Under the pieces are notes generated by a model, which worked only from the letters and a program-made list of their open reading frames with translations, was not told where the DNA came from and searched no databases. From an uncultured Clostridia bacterium (lineage in GTDB: Bacteria; Bacillota; Clostridia; TANB77; CAG-508): a stretch of DNA of 48,700 nt. Positions 36,667 through 45,574 of the stretch are shown piece by piece (the first letter of the stretch is position 1; every line of letters starts with the position of its first letter). The stretch spans positions 1 to 48,700 of the forward strand of contig CALXFF010000010.1 in assembly GCA_944387525.1 (NCBI GenBank), in the 5' to 3' direction. A program made the translations under genes and the position numbers.

Positions 36667-36699
36667 ATTAATATAAAGTACAAAAGGGGAAGAAACAAA

Positions 36700-37482
36700 A
36701 TGATAGACTTACACTCTCACATATTACCAAATATTGATGATGGATCAAGAAGTATTGAGGAGACATTTAATTTAATTAAAGAAGCAAAAAATGTGGGGTT
36801 TGATGCAATAGTATCAACCTCACACTATATGGAAAATTATTATGAAACAGATACTCCAGAAAGAGAAGTATGGGTTAATGCAATATATGAAAATTTACAA
36901 GCGAAAAATATAGATATAAAATTATATTTAGGAAATGAGATATATTTATCAGAAAATATCATAAGATTATTAGAAGAAGGGAAAGCATCAACAATTAACG
37001 ATACAAGTTATGTGTTATTTGAAATGCCATTAAATGCAGAACCTATGAATTTATATGATTTAGTATATCAAATGTTACAATGTAAATTAGTACCAATTTT
37101 GGCACACCCAGAAAGATATTCATTCGTACAAAAAGATCCAGAGTTAATATATGACCTAATTCAAAAAGGTGTATTAATGCAAGCAAACTATGGTAGTATC
37201 ATAGGACAATATGGAGAAAAGGCAAAAATAATCGTTAAAAAATTTTTTGAAAATAAAATGATACATTTTTTAGGATCAGATGTGCATAGACAAAATACAA
37301 TTTATCCTAGAATACCAGAGATATTATCATTATTAAATGATTTAATAGGAGAAGAAAAATTAGAAGAGTTAACAAATACAAATCCATCATTAGTTTTAAA
37401 AAACAAAAGAATAAATATAGATGAGCCAATACCTGTGGAATTATCTTTAAAAGAAAAAATTTTTATGAATTTTAAAAAATAG
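36700..37482 (+). CDS. CpsB/CapC-family PHP-type tyrosine phosphatase
   Basis: A 260-residue manganese-dependent phosphatase of the PHP family that removes phosphate from the BY-kinase. Metal-binding motifs: DLHSHILPNIDDGSRS near the N-terminus, the STSHYM region (about 38-43), EIYLS, ILAHPERY and FLGSDVHR. Completing the Wzz/kinase/phosphatase trio, it closes the control module. The stop codon TAG (37480-37482) is part of the GGGGAC hairpin element that follows. Confidence 0.94.
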   Translation: MIDLHSHILPNIDDGSRSIEETFNLIKEAKNVGFDAIVSTSHYMENYYETDTPEREVWVNAIYENLQAKNIDIKLYLGNEIYLSENIIRLLEEGKASTINDTSYVLFEMPLNAEPMNLYDLVYQMLQCKLVPILAHPERYSFVQKDPELIYDLIQKGVLMQANYGSIIGQYGEKAKIIVKKFFENKMIHFLGSDVHRQNTIYPRIPEILSLLNDLIGEEKLEELTNTNPSLVLKNKRINIDEPIPVELSLKEKIFMNFKK

Positions 37483-37541
37483 GGATTAGGGGACGGAGCT
37501 AAAAATCCCTAAAAACAGGGATTTAGGGACGGACCTTAAAT
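37480..37541 (+). repeat. GGGGAC-loop hairpin element beginning at the cpsB-like stop codon
   Basis: TAGGGATT (37480-37487) and AATCCCTA (37504-37511) form a perfect 8-base stem around AGGGGACGGAGCTAAA. A trailing half copy follows: AGGGATTTAGGGACGG (from about 37518). The element starts with the stop codon of the upstream gene. The same architecture is at 2733-2876 and 42990-43048, with different stem words. Confidence 0.8.
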
Positions 37542-37570
37542 TTATAGTCTAAGAAGGGAAGTAAATAAAT

Positions 37571-38935
37571 ATGAGAAAATACTTTGGAACTGATGGAATC
37601 AGAAGAATTGCAAATACAGAATTAACACCTGAATTAGTATATAAAGTTGCTAAAGCAGGAGCATATGTATTGTCAAAACATACAGACCATACTCCAACAA
37701 TTTTAATAGGTAGAGATACACGTATATCTGGAACACTAATTGAAAGTGCAATGGTAGCAGGATTTTTAAGTTATGGAGCAAATGTAAAACTTTTAGGCGT
37801 TATACCTACACCTGCAGTTGCATATTTAACAAGAAAATTAAATGCAGATGCAAGTGTTGTAATTTCAGCATCACACAATACATTTGAATTTAATGGAATT
37901 AAATATTTTAGTAATAAAGGAATGAAGATACCAGATTCACTAGAAGAAGAAATAGAAGAGGTTATGGAATCTGGAAAATTAGAAGAATTAACAGCTGTTA
38001 ATGATAAAATAGGAGTTTCAGAATATGCCCTTGATTTAATGGATGAATATGTATATTTCTTTAGAAAACACTTTGATGATGTAATTGAGCAAAATATGAA
38101 AAAAGATTTTATTGTAGGTTTGGACACAGCAAATGGCGCAACATCAGTTGTAGCTGAAAAAGTATTTAAGGTACTAGGAATACCATATAAAATTATTAAT
38201 AATCATCCAGATGGAATAAATATTAATGATAATTGTGGTTCTACACATTTAGATGGATTAAAGAAATTTGTAGTTGATAATAAACTAAGTTTAGGTATTG
38301 CTTATGATGGTGATGGAGACCGTTGCTTAGCTGTTGATGAAAATGGAAATGAAATTGATGGAGATAAATTATTAGCTATTATTTCTAATAGTTTAAGGAA
38401 AAAAGGAAAGTTAAATAAGGATACAATTGTTGCAACAGTTATGAGCAATTTGGGATTAAACAAATATGCAAGAGATAATGGATTAGAATTATTACAAACT
38501 AAAGTTGGAGATAGATATGTTCTTGAAGAGATGCTTAAAGACGGATTTAACTTAGGTGGAGAACAATCTGGTCATGTTATTTTACTAGATTATAATCCAA
38601 CAGGAGATGGTATTTTAACTTCTTTAATGCTAATACAAGCAATTCTAGAAGAAGATAAAAAAGCTTCAGAATTAGGAAGTATGGTTAAGCTATATCCACA
38701 AGTATTAATAAATGCTAAAGTAAATGCTGATAAGAAATATGATTATGAAAAAGATGAAACTATAAAAGAAGCAATTGATAAATTAGAAAAAGAATTTGCT
38801 GGAAATGGAAGAGTTTTAATTAGACCTTCAGGAACAGAACCTTTAGTTAGAGTTATGATTGAAGGAGAAGATCAAGAATATATTACTAAAAAAGCTAGAG
38901 AAATAGCAGATCTAATTGAAGAAAAATTAAAGTAG
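37571..38935 (+). CDS. glmM: Phosphoglucosamine mutase
   Basis: A 454-residue enzyme converting glucosamine-6-phosphate to glucosamine-1-phosphate for UDP-GlcNAc synthesis. The start is RKYFGTDGIRRIAN. The phosphoserine loop VISASHN places the active Ser, the metal loop is DGDGDR (about 245-250), the sugar-binding region is GEQSGHV and the phosphate-binding loop is RPSGTEPLVRVM. All are intact, and the length is standard. It supplies precursor for both peptidoglycan and the adjacent polysaccharide (UDP-GlcNAc is the dehydratase substrate). Confidence 0.97.
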   Translation: MRKYFGTDGIRRIANTELTPELVYKVAKAGAYVLSKHTDHTPTILIGRDTRISGTLIESAMVAGFLSYGANVKLLGVIPTPAVAYLTRKLNADASVVISASHNTFEFNGIKYFSNKGMKIPDSLEEEIEEVMESGKLEELTAVNDKIGVSEYALDLMDEYVYFFRKHFDDVIEQNMKKDFIVGLDTANGATSVVAEKVFKVLGIPYKIINNHPDGININDNCGSTHLDGLKKFVVDNKLSLGIAYDGDGDRCLAVDENGNEIDGDKLLAIISNSLRKKGKLNKDTIVATVMSNLGLNKYARDNGLELLQTKVGDRYVLEEMLKDGFNLGGEQSGHVILLDYNPTGDGILTSLMLIQAILEEDKKASELGSMVKLYPQVLINAKVNADKKYDYEKDETIKEAIDKLEKEFAGNGRVLIRPSGTEPLVRVMIEGEDQEYITKKAREIADLIEEKLK

Positions 38936-38987
38936 AAATTCTCTTATAATGTAACGATTCTGTAATACAAATGTAATATAAAATCAA

Positions 38988-39016
38988 TTGATTAAATATT
39001 AAAAAAGTGATAATAT
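38988..39016 (+). promoter_or_regulatory. Promoter for the small membrane protein at 39055
   Basis: TTGATT at 38988-38993 and TAATAT at 39011-39016 with a 17-base spacer and a TGA extended -10. Confidence 0.5.
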
Positions 39017-39054
39017 AAGTTCATGATAAACAGAAGAAAAATGGGGGAATTAAT

Positions 39055-39393
39055 ATGTTTATTTTTGATATTTCAAATCCATTAACATTAGTATTAATGT
39101 TAGCAGCAACAGTTTTATTAATATTTTTAGCTCAAGAAATAAAGAAAAGTTATGTAGCAGCTATAATGTTATTTGCATATTTAGTAATATTAATTGTACA
39201 TGTAGCACAACTAGCAACTCTATCTGAAGAATTTAGATATATGGTTACGACATTATCTAGATGTGTAGCAATTGATTTTGTATTTGTTTTAATAACTTTC
39301 TTCTCATATTTATGGGTCGATGATATTGAAGCAAAAGTAAGTGGAAAGAAGAGTATTGACAATAGTTTAGATTGGTTTTGGAAAAAAGTTTAA
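39055..39393 (+). CDS. Small multi-helix membrane protein of unknown function
   Basis: A 112-residue protein with three predicted membrane helices: about 10-26 (LTLVLMLAATVLLIFLA), about 33-50 (YVAAIMLFAYLVILIVHV) and about 70-90 (VAIDFVFVLITFFSYLWV). The C-terminus is soluble and charged (DDIEAKVSGKKSIDNSLDWFW). I do not recognise a family. It has its own promoter and precedes spoIIP by 154 bases, so a link to sporulation is possible but not shown. ATG 39055 follows GGGGGA. Confidence 0.75.
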   Translation: MFIFDISNPLTLVLMLAATVLLIFLAQEIKKSYVAAIMLFAYLVILIVHVAQLATLSEEFRYMVTTLSRCVAIDFVFVLITFFSYLWVDDIEAKVSGKKSIDNSLDWFWKKV

Positions 39394-39547
39394 AAACATT
39401 TTTTAAGAAATTAATAAAAAGAAGATGAAATACATGATTGTAGTAATAAATTTTGTTCATGTTATTTTGTCTTTTTTTTTATAAAGTATATCTTTAAGAA
39501 GTCAAGCATATATATAATATAGTAGATTTAAAACTAAGGAGAAAAAT

Positions 39548-40752
39548 ATGTTTAATGTTACTATATTAAAAATGCGAGATTTAATAAAATATTTGGTAGG
39601 GATAGCCATAACGATTGTTATTGTTGTTGTTATTAGTAAACAGTTTTCAAAAGATAATAATAAAGAAGAAAAAATAGTAAACGAAGTTAAAAATGGAATA
39701 AGTATGTTGTCAGAGCAAAGTTTTTTGGGATGTTTTGAACAAGCAGTTCCAACTATGGCGTATTTAAACGAAGAATACAGCAAAATAGCAGAGGAAGATG
39801 ATCATAGTAGAGAAGATATATTGCAAGGAATATTAGAAACACAAATTAGTTCTATAAAAGGAATAGAAAATACTGAAAAAATAGCCGAAAGACAAGAAAC
39901 AGAGACAACAACTGAAAACACATTAAATGTCGCAGATAACCAAAATTCAACTGTAGGAACAGCAAGTCAAAATACACGGTGTAGAAGAAGCCCGGAGTAA
40001 AAACAGAAGTAATAACAAATAATCCAATAACAGAGTCATATAATGTAGAATATGGAAAAGTCAAGATAAAAAATCAAACAGATTATGAATTGACACAAGA
40101 AATGTTAACACCTGATATCACAATAGAAAACAAAAATATAATATTATTTCATACACATAGCTGTGAAAGTTACACATCAAGTGAAGCATATCCATATACA
40201 CCAACAGGAAATTTTAGGACAACAGATTTAAACTTCACAGTAACAAGAGTAGGAACGGAACTAGAAACACAGCTAAAACAATATAATTATAATGTTGTAC
40301 ATAATACAGATTATCATGACTATCCAGCATATAATGGGTCATATACACGTTCTTTAAAAACTGTAGAAAATATCTTGCAAACAACTCCTGCAGATATTAT
40401 AATAGATGTACATAGAGATGCAATTGGTTCTAGGAGTGATTATGCACCTACTGTAAAAATAGGAGATACTGATGAGGCTGCACAAATTATGTTTGTTATA
40501 GGAACAAATGCAGGAGGACTATGGCATCCAAATTGGAATCAAAATTTAAAATTTGCAATTAAAATTCAGGAAAAAGCAGAAGAAATGTATCCTGGATTGT
40601 TCAAACCAATAATGTTAACAGAATCAAGATATAATCAGCATACAGGAAAATATGCAAGTATTATAGAAGTTGGTGCAACTGGAAATACATTAGAACAATG
40701 CTTGACAAGTATGAAATATTTAGCTAAAGTAATGAATGAGGTAATTAAATGA
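39548..40752 (+). pseudogene. spoIIP: Stage II sporulation protein P, frameshifted
   Basis: SpoIIP is an autolysin of the engulfment machinery (amidase and endopeptidase) working with SpoIID and SpoIIM. The N-terminal frame (39548-40000) has one membrane helix (about 15-34) and a linker rich in Thr, Glu and Asn. The C-terminal frame carries the catalytic domain: LFHTHSCESYTS, IIIDVHRDAIG, and GTNAGGLWHPNWNQNLKFA. Frame 2 runs to RRSPE and stops; frame 1 resumes as PGVKTEVITNNPITESYN. Adding one base in the CCC run at 39991-39993 joins them perfectly (401 residues). A single-base deletion or sequencing error is the simplest cause. Its last ATGA is shared with the next gene. Confidence 0.85.
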
Positions 40753-41561
40753 GATATGTTAATAATAATAAAATAAATAAATTAAATTTAAATAAAGACA
40801 ATACATATATAGTAATAGATTTCGATAAAACAATCACTTCTTATGACAGTTCAGATTCTTGGGATGCAGTTGCAAATCCAAAGTTTGTAGGACAAGGCAT
40901 AAGAAGTGATATGGATAAGCTATATAAAAAATATAGACCAATAGAAATGGATTATACAATCACTAAGCAAGAAAAATTGAAACAAATGGAAATATGGTAT
41001 TCAGAATGTATGGATTTATATTATAAATATAATCTAACAAAGGAGCAGATAAAGAATTCAATACAGGCCAGTGATATTAAATTTAGAAAAGGTGCAAAGG
41101 ATTTATTAATCTTTGCACATAAGAGTAAAATACCAGTAATAATTTTATCAGCAGGTATTGGAAATTCGATTGAGCAGTTTTTAGAGGATAATAATTGTTT
41201 ATTTAAGGATACAATGTACATAATAAGTAATTTTATAGAATTTGATGATAATGGAAAAGTCACAAAATTTGATGATTCTAAAATGATACATACATTAAAT
41301 AAAACTATGAGAGGACATTTATCAGATGAATTTATTGAAAAAGTAAAAAATAGGAAATATAAAATACTTATTGGTGATTTAATTGAAGATATAAAAATGG
41401 TAGATGAAAAGGAAAACGATACAACTTTGAGAATAGGAATTTTAACTAAAGAAATGGAAAGTGAAGAAAATTTAAAGTTATATAATGAGAGATTTGATAT
41501 AGTAATAACAGAAGATGAAGATATTTATAAAATTTTTTTGAAATCAATTATTAGTAAATAG
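40749..41561 (+). CDS. UMPH-1-like HAD pyrimidine 5'-nucleotidase
   Basis: A 270-residue HAD-superfamily phosphatase resembling cytosolic 5'-nucleotidase III (UMPH-1/NT5C3), which dephosphorylates pyrimidine nucleoside monophosphates. Motif I is VIDFDKTIT (nucleophile Asp in DFDKT). The cap region has YRPIEMDYTITKQEKLKQMEIW, matching the conserved 'YYPIE...EK...M..WW' pattern. Motif II is the SAGIGN loop, NFIEFDDNGKVTKF and HTLNKT follow, and motif III is LIGDLIEDIKMVD. No signal peptide. This family is mostly eukaryotic. It overlaps spoIIP by ATGA and ends in a terminator. Confidence 0.82.
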   Translation: MRYVNNNKINKLNLNKDNTYIVIDFDKTITSYDSSDSWDAVANPKFVGQGIRSDMDKLYKKYRPIEMDYTITKQEKLKQMEIWYSECMDLYYKYNLTKEQIKNSIQASDIKFRKGAKDLLIFAHKSKIPVIILSAGIGNSIEQFLEDNNCLFKDTMYIISNFIEFDDNGKVTKFDDSKMIHTLNKTMRGHLSDEFIEKVKNRKYKILIGDLIEDIKMVDEKENDTTLRIGILTKEMESEENLKLYNERFDIVITEDEDIYKIFLKSIISK

Positions 41562-41584
41562 TAAGAATTTTTCTTGCTATTTTT
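41560..41584 (+). terminator. Terminator after the nucleotidase gene
   Basis: AGTAAGAA (41560-41567) pairs with TTCTTGCT (41571-41578) with one G-U pair, then ATTTTT. The stem starts within the stop codon and overlaps the predicted pgi -35. Confidence 0.65.
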
Positions 41585-41602
41585 AATTTCATGTAGTAAA
41601 AT
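41574..41602 (+). promoter_or_regulatory. Candidate promoter for pgi
   Basis: TTGCTA at 41574-41579 and TAAAAT at 41597-41602 have a 17-base spacer. The -10 is not ideal and the -35 lies in the preceding terminator stem. Confidence 0.45.
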
Positions 41603-41670
41603 TGGAATGGTAAAATACGGAATTTTGAAAAGCAAAAAATAATTAAAAAATCAAAAGAGGAGGAATTTTT

Positions 41671-42978
41671 ATGCCAGAGATAAGTTTGAATTTAAAAAAC
41701 ACAGGAATAACGAAAAAAAGCATAATGGAATACAAAGAACAAGTAGAAAATATCCATAAGGATTTACATAGAAGAGCAAATGACGAAAAAGATTTTGTTG
41801 GGTGGCTAGAGTTACCCACAAACTATGACAAGAAAGAATTTGCAAGAATAAAAAAAGCAGCTAAAAAAATAAAAAAAGAATCAGATATATTAGTTGTAAT
41901 AGGTATAGGAGGCTCATATTTAGGAGCAAGAGCAGTTATAGAAGCATTGACAAGTTCTTTTTACAATATGTTACCAAATAAACAAAGGAAATTTCCACAA
42001 ATATTATATGTAGGAAACAACTTAAGTCCAAACTACATAAATGAATTAATAGAATATATAGGAAACAAGGACTTTTCAATAAATGTAATATCAAAATCAG
42101 GTACAACAACAGAACCAGCAGTTGCATTTAGAATTTTTAGAGAAATACTAGAAAACAAATATGGAATTGATGAAGCAAGAAGTAGAATATATGCTACAAC
42201 AGATAAAGAAAAAGGAGCATTAAAATCACTTGCAGAAAGTGAAGGATATGAGCAATTTGTAGTACCAGATAATGTAGGGGGAAGATATTCAGTATTAACA
42301 GCAGTGGGACTACTTCCAATAGCAGTTGCAGGAATAGATATAGATAAATTAATGGAAGGAGCAAGACTTGCACAAGAAAGATATAATGATTCAAATCTAA
42401 AATATAATGAATGTTATCAATATGCAGTGGTAAGAAATATATTGTACAAATTATATAAAAATACTGAAATATTGGTAAATTATGAACCTAAGATGCATTA
42501 TTTCACAGAATGGTGGAAACAACTATTTGGAGAAAGTGAAGGAAAAGAACAAAAAGGAATATTCCCAGCAGGAGTAGACTTTACAACAGATTTACATTCA
42601 ATGGGACAATACATACAAGAAGGAAGAAGAAATCTATTTGAAACAGTAATATCAATAGAAGAACCAAATTCAGATATAACAATTCCTTCAGATGATGATA
42701 ATTTAGACGGATTAAACTATTTAGCAGGAAAAGGTCTAGACTATGTGAATAAAAAAGCAATGGAAGGAACAGTACAAGCACATGTATCAGGAGATGTTCC
42801 AAACATAATAATAAATTTAAAACAATTAAATGAAACATCAATAGGAGAGTTAATTTATTTCTTTGAAAAGGCATGTGCAGTATCTGGCATGATTTTAGGA
42901 ATAAATCCATTTAATCAACCAGGAGTAGAAGAATACAAGAAAAACATGTTTAAACTATTAAAGAAACCAGGATATTAA
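41671..42978 (+). CDS. pgi: Glucose-6-phosphate isomerase
   Basis: A 435-residue short-type bacterial isomerase interconverting glucose-6-phosphate and fructose-6-phosphate. The signature [18 protein letters not shown] is near residues 73-90. [14 protein letters not shown] binds phosphate, [17 protein letters not shown] contains the active-site Arg, and the late [11 protein letters not shown] motif is present. ATG 41671 follows GAGGAGG. Downstream is the third GGGGAC hairpin element, starting 12 bases after the stop. It connects glycolysis (pyk nearby) with hexosamine supply. Confidence 0.97.
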   Translation: MPEISLNLKNTGITKKSIMEYKEQVENIHKDLHRRANDEKDFVGWLELPTNYDKKEFARIKKAAKKIKKESDILVVIGIGGSYLGARAVIEALTSSFYNMLPNKQRKFPQILYVGNNLSPNYINELIEYIGNKDFSINVISKSGTTTEPAVAFRIFREILENKYGIDEARSRIYATTDKEKGALKSLAESEGYEQFVVPDNVGGRYSVLTAVGLLPIAVAGIDIDKLMEGARLAQERYNDSNLKYNECYQYAVVRNILYKLYKNTEILVNYEPKMHYFTEWWKQLFGESEGKEQKGIFPAGVDFTTDLHSMGQYIQEGRRNLFETVISIEEPNSDITIPSDDDNLDGLNYLAGKGLDYVNKKAMEGTVQAHVSGDVPNIIINLKQLNETSIGELIYFFEKACAVSGMILGINPFNQPGVEEYKKNMFKLLKKPGY

Positions 42979-42989
42979 TGGCTAATTTG

Positions 42990-43048
42990 TGGTCAGTTTG
43001 GGGACAGGTTCGGACTGACCATTTTTGGTCACTTTAGGGACGCTACTT
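42990..43048 (+). repeat. GGGGAC-loop hairpin element downstream of pgi
   Basis: TGGTCAGT (42990-42997) and ACTGACCA (43014-43021) form a perfect 8-base stem around TTGGGGACAGGTTCGG. A trailing half copy TGGTCACTTTAGGGACG follows from about 43026. It begins 12 bases after the pgi stop, in the same orientation as pgi, like the other two elements. Confidence 0.8.
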
Positions 43049-43064
43049 TATAATGGAGGGAAAA

Positions 43065-43791
43065 ATGATTTACAAAGAAAAATTTAAAATCGGATTAAAA
43101 GACGTATGGAAAAATAGTGAGGTTAGTAATATAGCAATACTTGAATATTTAGAAGATGTTGCAGCATATCATTCAGACAGTGTAGGAGTACGGTGTAAAT
43201 ACTACAGATGAAACAAATTACACTTGGCTTTTATTAGATTGGCAAGTTAAGGTTATAAAAAGACCAATTTATGGGCAAACTTTAGATATACACACTTGGT
43301 CAAGGAAGATTATTAAATGTTATGCATATCGTGATTTTGAAGTATATGACAATGAAGGCAATTTATGCGTAATTGCGACTTCAAAATGGTTATTAATTAA
43401 TAGTAAAGAAAGAAAAATTGCCAAAGTAGAGCCAGAATTAGCAGATAAATATAAATCAGAAATAGGTAAATGTGTATTTGAAAATCCAGAAATAGAAAAG
43501 TTAAAAACTCCAGAAAAATTTGACAATGAAATATTCTATAAAGTTCAAAGAAGAGATATTGACGTTATTGGACATATGCATAATTTGTATTATTTAGATT
43601 TAGCTTATGAAGCTCTTCCAGATGAGATATATAGCAAATGGCCATTTGACAATATAAGAGTGATGTATAAAAAAGAAATTAAATTTGGAGAAACCGTTAA
43701 ATGCAAATATGCACTAGAAAATGATAGAAATATAGTAGTAATTGAAAGTGAAGATGGAAAGATTTTGCATGCAATAATAGAATTGTGGTAA
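43065..43791 (+). pseudogene. Acyl-ACP thioesterase, frameshifted
   Basis: A FatA-type thioesterase (hotdog fold) that would release fatty acids from acyl-ACP. From ATG 43065 the first frame reads FKIGLKDVWKNSEVSN to HSDSVG, then goes out of frame and stops at 43209-43211. The second frame continues with YGVNTTDETNYTWLLLDWQVKVIKRP and ends DGKILHAIIELW at 43791. Removing one G at about 43188 restores the usual HSDSVGYGVN and gives 241 residues, the normal family length. The second hotdog half carries DIDVIGHMHNLYYLDLAYEALP with the conserved asparagine/histidine. Everything else is intact, so the lesion is either very recent or an artefact. ATG follows GGAGGG. Confidence 0.85.
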
Positions 43792-43819
43792 AAAACAGTA
43801 AAAAACGCTAAAAAAATAC

Positions 43820-43849
43820 TTGAATTTTGTCATATGTGTGTGATATAAT
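43820..43849 (+). promoter_or_regulatory. Promoter for pyk
   Basis: TTGAAT at 43820-43825 and TATAAT at 43844-43849 with an 18-base spacer and a TGA extended -10. Confidence 0.75.
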
Positions 43850-43881
43850 ACATATCGGTTTTAAAAAGGGAGGAATTTAAA

Positions 43882-45324
43882 ATGAAAACAAAATTAAGAA
43901 AAACAAAAATAGTTGGAACAATAGGACCAGCAAGTCAAAGTGAAGAAATGTTGACAAAATTAATCAATGCAGGATTAAATGTTACAAGAATTAACTTTTC
44001 ACATGGTGGATATGATGAAAACGGAGAAAAAATCGAAACAATCAAAAAAGTAAGAAAAGCATTAAATAAACCAGTAGCTTTATTATTAGACACAAAAGGA
44101 CCTGAAATTAGAACAGGTGTATTAGAGACTGGAAATGAAAAAGTTCTAATTGAAGAAGGACAAACATTTACATTCGTAAATGATGATATTATAGGAAACA
44201 ATCAACAAACATCAATAAGCTATAAAGAATTATATAAAGATGTAAAAGTTGGTTCAACACTATTAGTTGATGACGGAGCATTAGAATTTGAAATTACTGA
44301 AATCAAAGGTAAAGATATAGTATGTAAAGCATTAAATACAGCTAAATTAGGAAGCAGAAAAACAATGAACGTACCTGGTGTAAAATTAGAATTACCAGCA
44401 TTAACACAAAAAGACATTGATGATATCACAGAAGGAATTAAAAGAGGATTTGATTATATTGCTGCTTCATTTGTAAGAAAAGCTGCAGATGTACAAGCTA
44501 TAAGAGATTTACTAGATGCAAATGGTGGAGAAAAAGTAAAAATTATCTCTAAAATAGAAAATCAAGAAGGAATAGACAATTTTGAAGAAATATTAGAAGC
44601 ATCAGATGGAATTATGGTAGCTCGTGGAGATATGGGTGTTGAAATACCAATGGAACAAGTTCCAATTATTCAAAAACATTTTATTAAAAGATGTAATCAA
44701 GTTGGAAAACCAGTTATTACAGCAACACAAATGTTAGAATCAATGACAACTAACCCAAGAGCAACAAGAGCAGAAGTTAGCGACGTTGCAAATGCTGTTT
44801 ATGATTTAACAGGAGCAATAATGCTATCTGGAGAATGTGCTATGGGTAAATATCCAGTAGAATGTGTTGAAACAATGGATAAAATTTCATTATCAATTGA
44901 AGGAGCAATTAATTACTGGAAGAGATTTAACAGAAAAGAAGTTAAACATGATAAAGATGATTTAGAAGGAGCAATAGCTTATACAACATGTGTAACAGCA
45001 GAACATATTGAAGCTGATGCAATAGTTGCATATACACATAAAGGTGATTCTATAAGAAAATTAGCAGGATTAGGAGCTGGATGCCCAATATTTGCTATAA
45101 CAGATGATGAAAAAACATATTATCAATTAGGAGCATCTTTCAATGTTCATCCAGTATTATACACAGAAGGTAAAACAATTGAAGATACAATTTCTCATGG
45201 AATTGAAATCTTGAAAAATGAAGGAATCTTAGAAAAAGGAGATACAGTTGTTTTAGCTGGAGGAGCAAAAATATTACCTGATGATACTGAAAATAAAGTA
45301 ATCGGTGGATTTGTAAAATTATAA
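43882..45324 (+). CDS. pyk: Pyruvate kinase
   Basis: A 480-residue glycolytic enzyme making pyruvate and ATP from phosphoenolpyruvate. The start RKTKIVGTIGPAS, RINFSHGGYDE, LLLDTKGPEIRTG, the catalytic-lysine region KIISKIENQEGIDNF, the metal/phosphate region MVARGDMGVEIPMEQVP, and TATQMLESM are all present. It is the short form without the extra C-terminal PEP-utiliser domain found in Bacillus. ATG 43882 follows GGGAGG. It ends in a terminator, and its last seven codons with that terminator are repeated downstream at 47610. Confidence 0.97.
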   Translation: MKTKLRKTKIVGTIGPASQSEEMLTKLINAGLNVTRINFSHGGYDENGEKIETIKKVRKALNKPVALLLDTKGPEIRTGVLETGNEKVLIEEGQTFTFVNDDIIGNNQQTSISYKELYKDVKVGSTLLVDDGALEFEITEIKGKDIVCKALNTAKLGSRKTMNVPGVKLELPALTQKDIDDITEGIKRGFDYIAASFVRKAADVQAIRDLLDANGGEKVKIISKIENQEGIDNFEEILEASDGIMVARGDMGVEIPMEQVPIIQKHFIKRCNQVGKPVITATQMLESMTTNPRATRAEVSDVANAVYDLTGAIMLSGECAMGKYPVECVETMDKISLSIEGAINYWKRFNRKEVKHDKDDLEGAIAYTTCVTAEHIEADAIVAYTHKGDSIRKLAGLGAGCPIFAITDDEKTYYQLGASFNVHPVLYTEGKTIEDTISHGIEILKNEGILEKGDTVVLAGGAKILPDDTENKVIGGFVKL

Positions 45325-45446
45325 TTAGTAAAAAATAAATTGTAATAAAAATGAATATGAAAAATATTGACTTAATTATTATGAATTATATACATAATGA
45401 TTAAGTCTATTTTTATGCAAATATATTTTTTGTAAAAATGGAAAAA
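45300..45446 (+). repeat. Copy A of the pyk-tail/terminator duplication
   Basis: This stretch contains the last codons of pyk (ATCGGTGGATTTGTAAAATT), a short spacer, the terminator and the following TGTAAAAATGGAAA. It reappears with differences at 47610-47740. Copy A has about 20 extra bases just after the pyk stop codon. Confidence 0.8.
45369..45414 (+). terminator. pyk terminator (copy A)
   Basis: GACTTAATTATTATG (45369-45383) pairs with CATAATGATTAAGTC (45393-45407), one G-T pair, followed by TATTTTT. Confidence 0.85.
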
Positions 45447-45497
45447 ATCAATATCTTTTTTATGTAAAAAACGTATAAGTAAAAACCTCCGAAACAG

Positions 45498-45526
45498 TTG
45501 TCAAAAAGAGAAGCCAAAAATATAAT
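45498..45526 (+). promoter_or_regulatory. Promoter for the pilin-signal BspA protein
   Basis: TTGTCA at 45498-45503 and TATAAT at 45521-45526 with a 17-base spacer. The GTG start is 49 bases downstream. Confidence 0.75.
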
Positions 45527-45574
45527 TAAAAAGATAAAGAAAAAATAATAGATAAGGATACTAGGAGGAAAAAA

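Noticed and set aside
30952..43791. Programmed ribosomal frameshifting as the explanation of the three broken genes
   Set aside because: None of the junctions has a recognisable slippery heptamer or a downstream pseudoknot-like structure, and the families concerned are not known to use frameshifting.
45415..45497. Possible riboswitch in the leader before the pilin-signal gene
   Set aside because: The promoter lies at 45498-45526, so this stretch is upstream of the transcript, and I see no conserved aptamer motif.
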